23,636 nt of DNA from an uncultured Oscillospiraceae bacterium (lineage in GTDB: Bacteria; Bacillota; Clostridia; Oscillospirales; Oscillospiraceae). The stretch covers positions 1 through 23,636 of the forward strand of contig CAKUNY010000010.1 in assembly GCA_934668605.1 (NCBI GenBank), written 5' to 3'. The notes under the pieces are model-generated. The model was not told where the DNA came from. It did not search any database and was given only the letters and a program-made list of their open reading frames with translations. Made by a program: the position numbers and the translations under genes. Shown here piece by piece: positions 21,025 through 23,636 of this stretch (position 1 is the stretch's first letter; each line of letters opens with the position of its first letter).

Positions 21025-23112
21025 ATGCTCGAATTGCTTTCTCCCGCGGGCTCGATGGAGGCGCTGCGCGCCGCCGTGCAGAACGGAGCGAATGCGGTTT
21101 ATCTTGGATATGATATGTTCAACGCCCGCATGGGCGCGCAGAATTTCTCCGCCGACGAATTGCAGGAGGCGATCGTCTACTGCCATGTGCGCGGCGTGCA
21201 GGTGCATCTGACGCTCAACACGCTCGTCTCCGACCGGGAGATGGCGCGCGCGGCGGAGGTGATCCGGGCGGCGGCCGTGTTTGGGGTGGACGCGTTCATC
21301 GTGCAGGATCTGGGCATGGTGCAGCTGTGCAGGGAGATCGCGCCGTCGGTGCCGATCCACGCGTCGACGCAGATGTCGATTCACTCGTTAGAGGGCGTTG
21401 TGGCCGCGGCGGAGCTCGGATGCAGCCGGGTCGTGCTGGCGCGCGAGCTTCCGATGGAGCAGATCCGGCATATTTGCAGGCGCAGCCCCGTGGAGATCGA
21501 GGTGTTTGTCCACGGCGCGCTCTGCATGTGCTACTCCGGGCAGTGCTATTTGTCGAGCGTCATCGGAAGGCGCTCGGGAAACCGCGGCCAGTGCGCCCAG
21601 CCGTGCCGGCTTCCGTATGGCTACGGCCGGTTCGAGGCGACGCGCTATCCCCTGAGCCTGAAAGACAACTGTCTGGTCGAGCATGTGCGGGAATTAGAGC
21701 GCATGGGCGTGGCGTCGGTGAAAATTGAAGGGCGGATGAAGCGGCCGGAATACGTGGCTGTTGTGACGAAAGCCTACCGCTCGGCCATCGACGGCAGGCG
21801 CGTCACGGAAGAAAATATGAAGGAGCTCGAAGCCGTCTTTTCCCGGCAGGGCTTCACGCAGGGCTATTACGAGGGAAAGATCGGGCAGGACATGTTTGGC
21901 ACCCGGCAGGAGCAGACCCCGGACAAGGAGCTCTTCGCTGCCGCCCGCGCAAGCTATGAATCGGGCGAGACGCCGCGGGTTCCCGTGAAATTCTACGCGA
22001 TGGTACGCGCGGGGGAGCCCGCGCAGCTGGCCGCGCAGGATGAAGACGGACATGTCTGCAAGGCGGTCGGAGCGGTTCCGGAGCAGGCTTTGGTGCACTC
22101 GCTGACGGCGGATGATCTGGAAGCCCGGCTTCGCAAAACGGGCGGAACGCCGTATTATTGTACGCTCGTGCGCTCGGTGGTAGACCCCGGGCTGATGCTC
22201 CCCGCGTCTTCGATCAACGCGATGCGCCGGGAGGTTCTCGCGGAGCTTACGGCAAGGCGCGGAAGAGTCGCGCTGCCCAAAACGAACGCGTATAACAAGC
22301 CCGCGCTCTATGACGGCATGTCGGGAGAGCCGCAGCTGACCGTTGCGGTGCGCTCGGCCTCGCAGATCACGCCGCGGCTGATTTCGGAAAAGCCGGCGGT
22401 TTTGTATGTGCCGCTGTCCGAGCTCTATGAGCACCCCGAGCTGACAAAGATGATCGGCGTGGAGACGCAGCTGGCGGCGATTTTGCCGCGCGTGGTGTGG
22501 TCGGGCGAAAATCCGGGACTTGCCGAGCAGCTCAAGAGCGTGTACGTGATGGGCGTGCGGCAGCTTCTCGTCGGGAACCTCGGGCAGATCAAGATCGCCA
22601 AGGCGGCGGGCTTTGCCGTGCGCGGCGATTTCGGGCTCAACATCTATAATTCCCGCGCGATGCACTATTTAAGAACCATCGGCGTGGACTCGCAGCTTCT
22701 TTCCTTTGAAATGACGATGCCGCAGATCCGGGACGTCTCGAAGGCCGTGCCGTCGGAGGTTCTGATCTACGGGCGGCTTCCTCTGATGCTGATGGAAAAC
22801 TGCGTGATGAAAAACAGAACCGGCACGTGCTCGTGCCAGACGACGCAGACGAAGCTCATTGACCGCATGGGAGAGGAGTTCCCGATCGTCAAGGATCCCG
22901 GCACGTGCCGCAATATCCTCCTCAACGGCAAGAAGCTGTATCTTCTTGACAAGAAGGAGACGTTCCGCGGCATGGGGCTCTGGGCTTTGCGCCTGCAATT
23001 TACAACGGAAAACGCGGGCGAGGTCGACCGGGTGCTTTCCGAGTACCGCTCCGGCGCGCGCTTTGAGCCGGGCAGCTGTACAAGAGGCCTATACAACAGA
23101 GGCGTAGAATAA
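21025..23112 (+). CDS. U32-family protein with DUF3656 region (RlhA-like)
   Basis: A 695-residue member of the U32 family. The N-terminal barrel starts ELLSPAGSMEALRAAVQNGA and contains the U32 signature EVFVHGALCMCYSGQCYLSS, with further cysteines in RGQCAQPCR; family members use these for an iron-sulfur cluster. A DUF3656 (collagenase-like) region lies at about 300-430, and a second U32-like region with CSCQTT and DPGTCRN completes it. The domain order matches E. coli RlhA, which makes 5-hydroxycytidine in 23S rRNA, more than the shorter peptidase-named or TrhP proteins, so RNA hydroxylation is the likelier role than proteolysis. A GAAGGAAG ribosome site precedes the ATG. The maf gene begins 9 bases past the stop. 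Confidence 0.9.
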   Translation: MLELLSPAGSMEALRAAVQNGANAVYLGYDMFNARMGAQNFSADELQEAIVYCHVRGVQVHLTLNTLVSDREMARAAEVIRAAAVFGVDAFIVQDLGMVQLCREIAPSVPIHASTQMSIHSLEGVVAAAELGCSRVVLARELPMEQIRHICRRSPVEIEVFVHGALCMCYSGQCYLSSVIGRRSGNRGQCAQPCRLPYGYGRFEATRYPLSLKDNCLVEHVRELERMGVASVKIEGRMKRPEYVAVVTKAYRSAIDGRRVTEENMKELEAVFSRQGFTQGYYEGKIGQDMFGTRQEQTPDKELFAAARASYESGETPRVPVKFYAMVRAGEPAQLAAQDEDGHVCKAVGAVPEQALVHSLTADDLEARLRKTGGTPYYCTLVRSVVDPGLMLPASSINAMRREVLAELTARRGRVALPKTNAYNKPALYDGMSGEPQLTVAVRSASQITPRLISEKPAVLYVPLSELYEHPELTKMIGVETQLAAILPRVVWSGENPGLAEQLKSVYVMGVRQLLVGNLGQIKIAKAAGFAVRGDFGLNIYNSRAMHYLRTIGVDSQLLSFEMTMPQIRDVSKAVPSEVLIYGRLPLMLMENCVMKNRTGTCSCQTTQTKLIDRMGEEFPIVKDPGTCRNILLNGKKLYLLDKKETFRGMGLWALRLQFTTENAGEVDRVLSEYRSGARFEPGSCTRGLYNRGVE

Positions 23113-23121
23113 GAAGGCGGA

Positions 23122-23636
23122 ATGATGATGATTTTGGCATCCAAATCCCCCAGAAGAAGGCAGCTTCTTTCAATGATGGGGTTAGAGTTTACCGTCCAGA
23201 CGGCGGACATTGACGAGACGATGGACAAGAGCCAGACGCCTGCGCACGAGGTGGCGGCGGTGTCGGCGCGGAAGGCGGCAAAAATTGCGGCCTCGCACCC
23301 GGACGATGTGATCGTCTCGGCAGACACGATCGTCGTCATTGACGGAAAAATTCTCGGAAAACCGAAGGATGAAGCGGACGCGGCGCGGATGCTCGGCCTG
23401 CTCTCCGGCCGGACGCACACGGTCTACACCGGGCTCACGGTACACGCAAACGGCGAGAGCAAGACGCAGGTCGTGGGCACGGAGGTTACCTTCCGGGATT
23501 TGAGCGAAGCGGAAATTGCCGCGTACATTGCAACAGGGGAGCCTATGGACAAGGCGGGCGCTTACGGCATTCAGGGCTACGGCTCAATGTTCGTCTCGCA
23601 CCTGAACGGAGACTATTTCTGCGTGATGGGGCTTCC
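23122..23636 (+). CDS. maf: Maf-family nucleotide pyrophosphatase, N-terminal part (runs off window)
   Basis: The first ~171 residues of a Maf protein (whole proteins are about 190-200), which hydrolyses non-canonical or pyrimidine nucleoside triphosphates. Characteristic are ILASKSPRRRQLL at the N terminus, VSADTIVVIDGKILGKPKD and GEPMDKAGAYGIQGYGSMFV. The last two match the dTTP/UTP pyrophosphatase subgroup (YhdE-like). Three successive ATGs (23122, 23125, 23128) follow an AAGGCGG site; the first is given, but the second or third has better spacing. It probably shares a transcript with the U32 gene. The C-terminal end lies outside the window. Confidence 0.93.
   Translation, partial: MMMILASKSPRRRQLLSMMGLEFTVQTADIDETMDKSQTPAHEVAAVSARKAAKIAASHPDDVIVSADTIVVIDGKILGKPKDEADAARMLGLLSGRTHTVYTGLTVHANGESKTQVVGTEVTFRDLSEAEIAAYIATGEPMDKAGAYGIQGYGSMFVSHLNGDYFCVMGL

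Noticed and set aside
1..23636. tRNA or rRNA genes
   Set aside because: No tRNA-like cloverleaf ends or conserved rRNA segments were seen on either strand by eye; a tRNAscan run would settle this.

Overview
The window looks like chromosome of a G+C-rich Firmicute of class Clostridia, most likely an Oscillospiraceae-type gut anaerobe. The signs are AGGAGG-type ribosome binding sites before most genes, a Noc protein, the DnaD/DnaI helicase-loading pair, pyruvate phosphate dikinase, ECF-type transporters and an SLH-anchored surface protein. Assignment to a genus is not possible from the sequence alone. Every convincing gene left of about 16.75 kb lies on the minus strand and every one to the right lies on the plus strand.

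Layout. 0-2.4 kb: 5' part of ppdK, the nucleoid-occlusion gene noc, a tight cluster of DnaA-box-like 9-mers upstream of noc, and a 50-residue small protein. 2.6-13.0 kb: a cobalamin (corrinoid) uptake and assembly locus. In transcription order it runs: a Nudix hydrolase; a compact cobalamin riboswitch with a terminator; a TIM-barrel protein; cobT, cobU, cobS, a short second CobU-like protein and a CobC-like phosphatase, all overlapping or nearly so; a secreted alpha/alpha-toroid protein with three SLH domains that has its own promoter and terminator; EcfT; and an unusual 895-residue protein that fuses two ECF ATPases to an integral-membrane S-component-like region. 13.0-16.8 kb: a 680-base gene-poor stretch with structured sequence, then proC and metG. 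16.8-18.5 kb: a DUF2156 protein and a GNAT acetyltransferase in tandem. 18.7-20.7 kb: dnaD and dnaI. 21.0-23.6 kb: a U32-family (RlhA-like) protein and the 5' part of maf.

The central locus can be read as one pathway. The SLH protein may capture corrinoid at the cell surface, the ECF complex would import it, and CobU/CobT/CobS/CobC would attach the lower-ligand loop, with expression of the cob genes shut off by cobalamin through the riboswitch. The capture role is inferred from fold similarity (eukaryotic intrinsic factor and transcobalamin also have an alpha6/alpha6 barrel) and from context.

The intergenic spaces carry a dispersed repeat: six near-complete copies of 106-108 bases, one truncated copy and one fragment. 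Each has a GTAGGGG-starting hairpin at both ends and a conserved core around GGCGAATTCG. The hairpin stems differ between copies while base pairing is kept, and two pairs of copies sit at an identical 27-base spacing. They look like BIME/REP-type or MITE-like elements and are the most repeated structure in the window.
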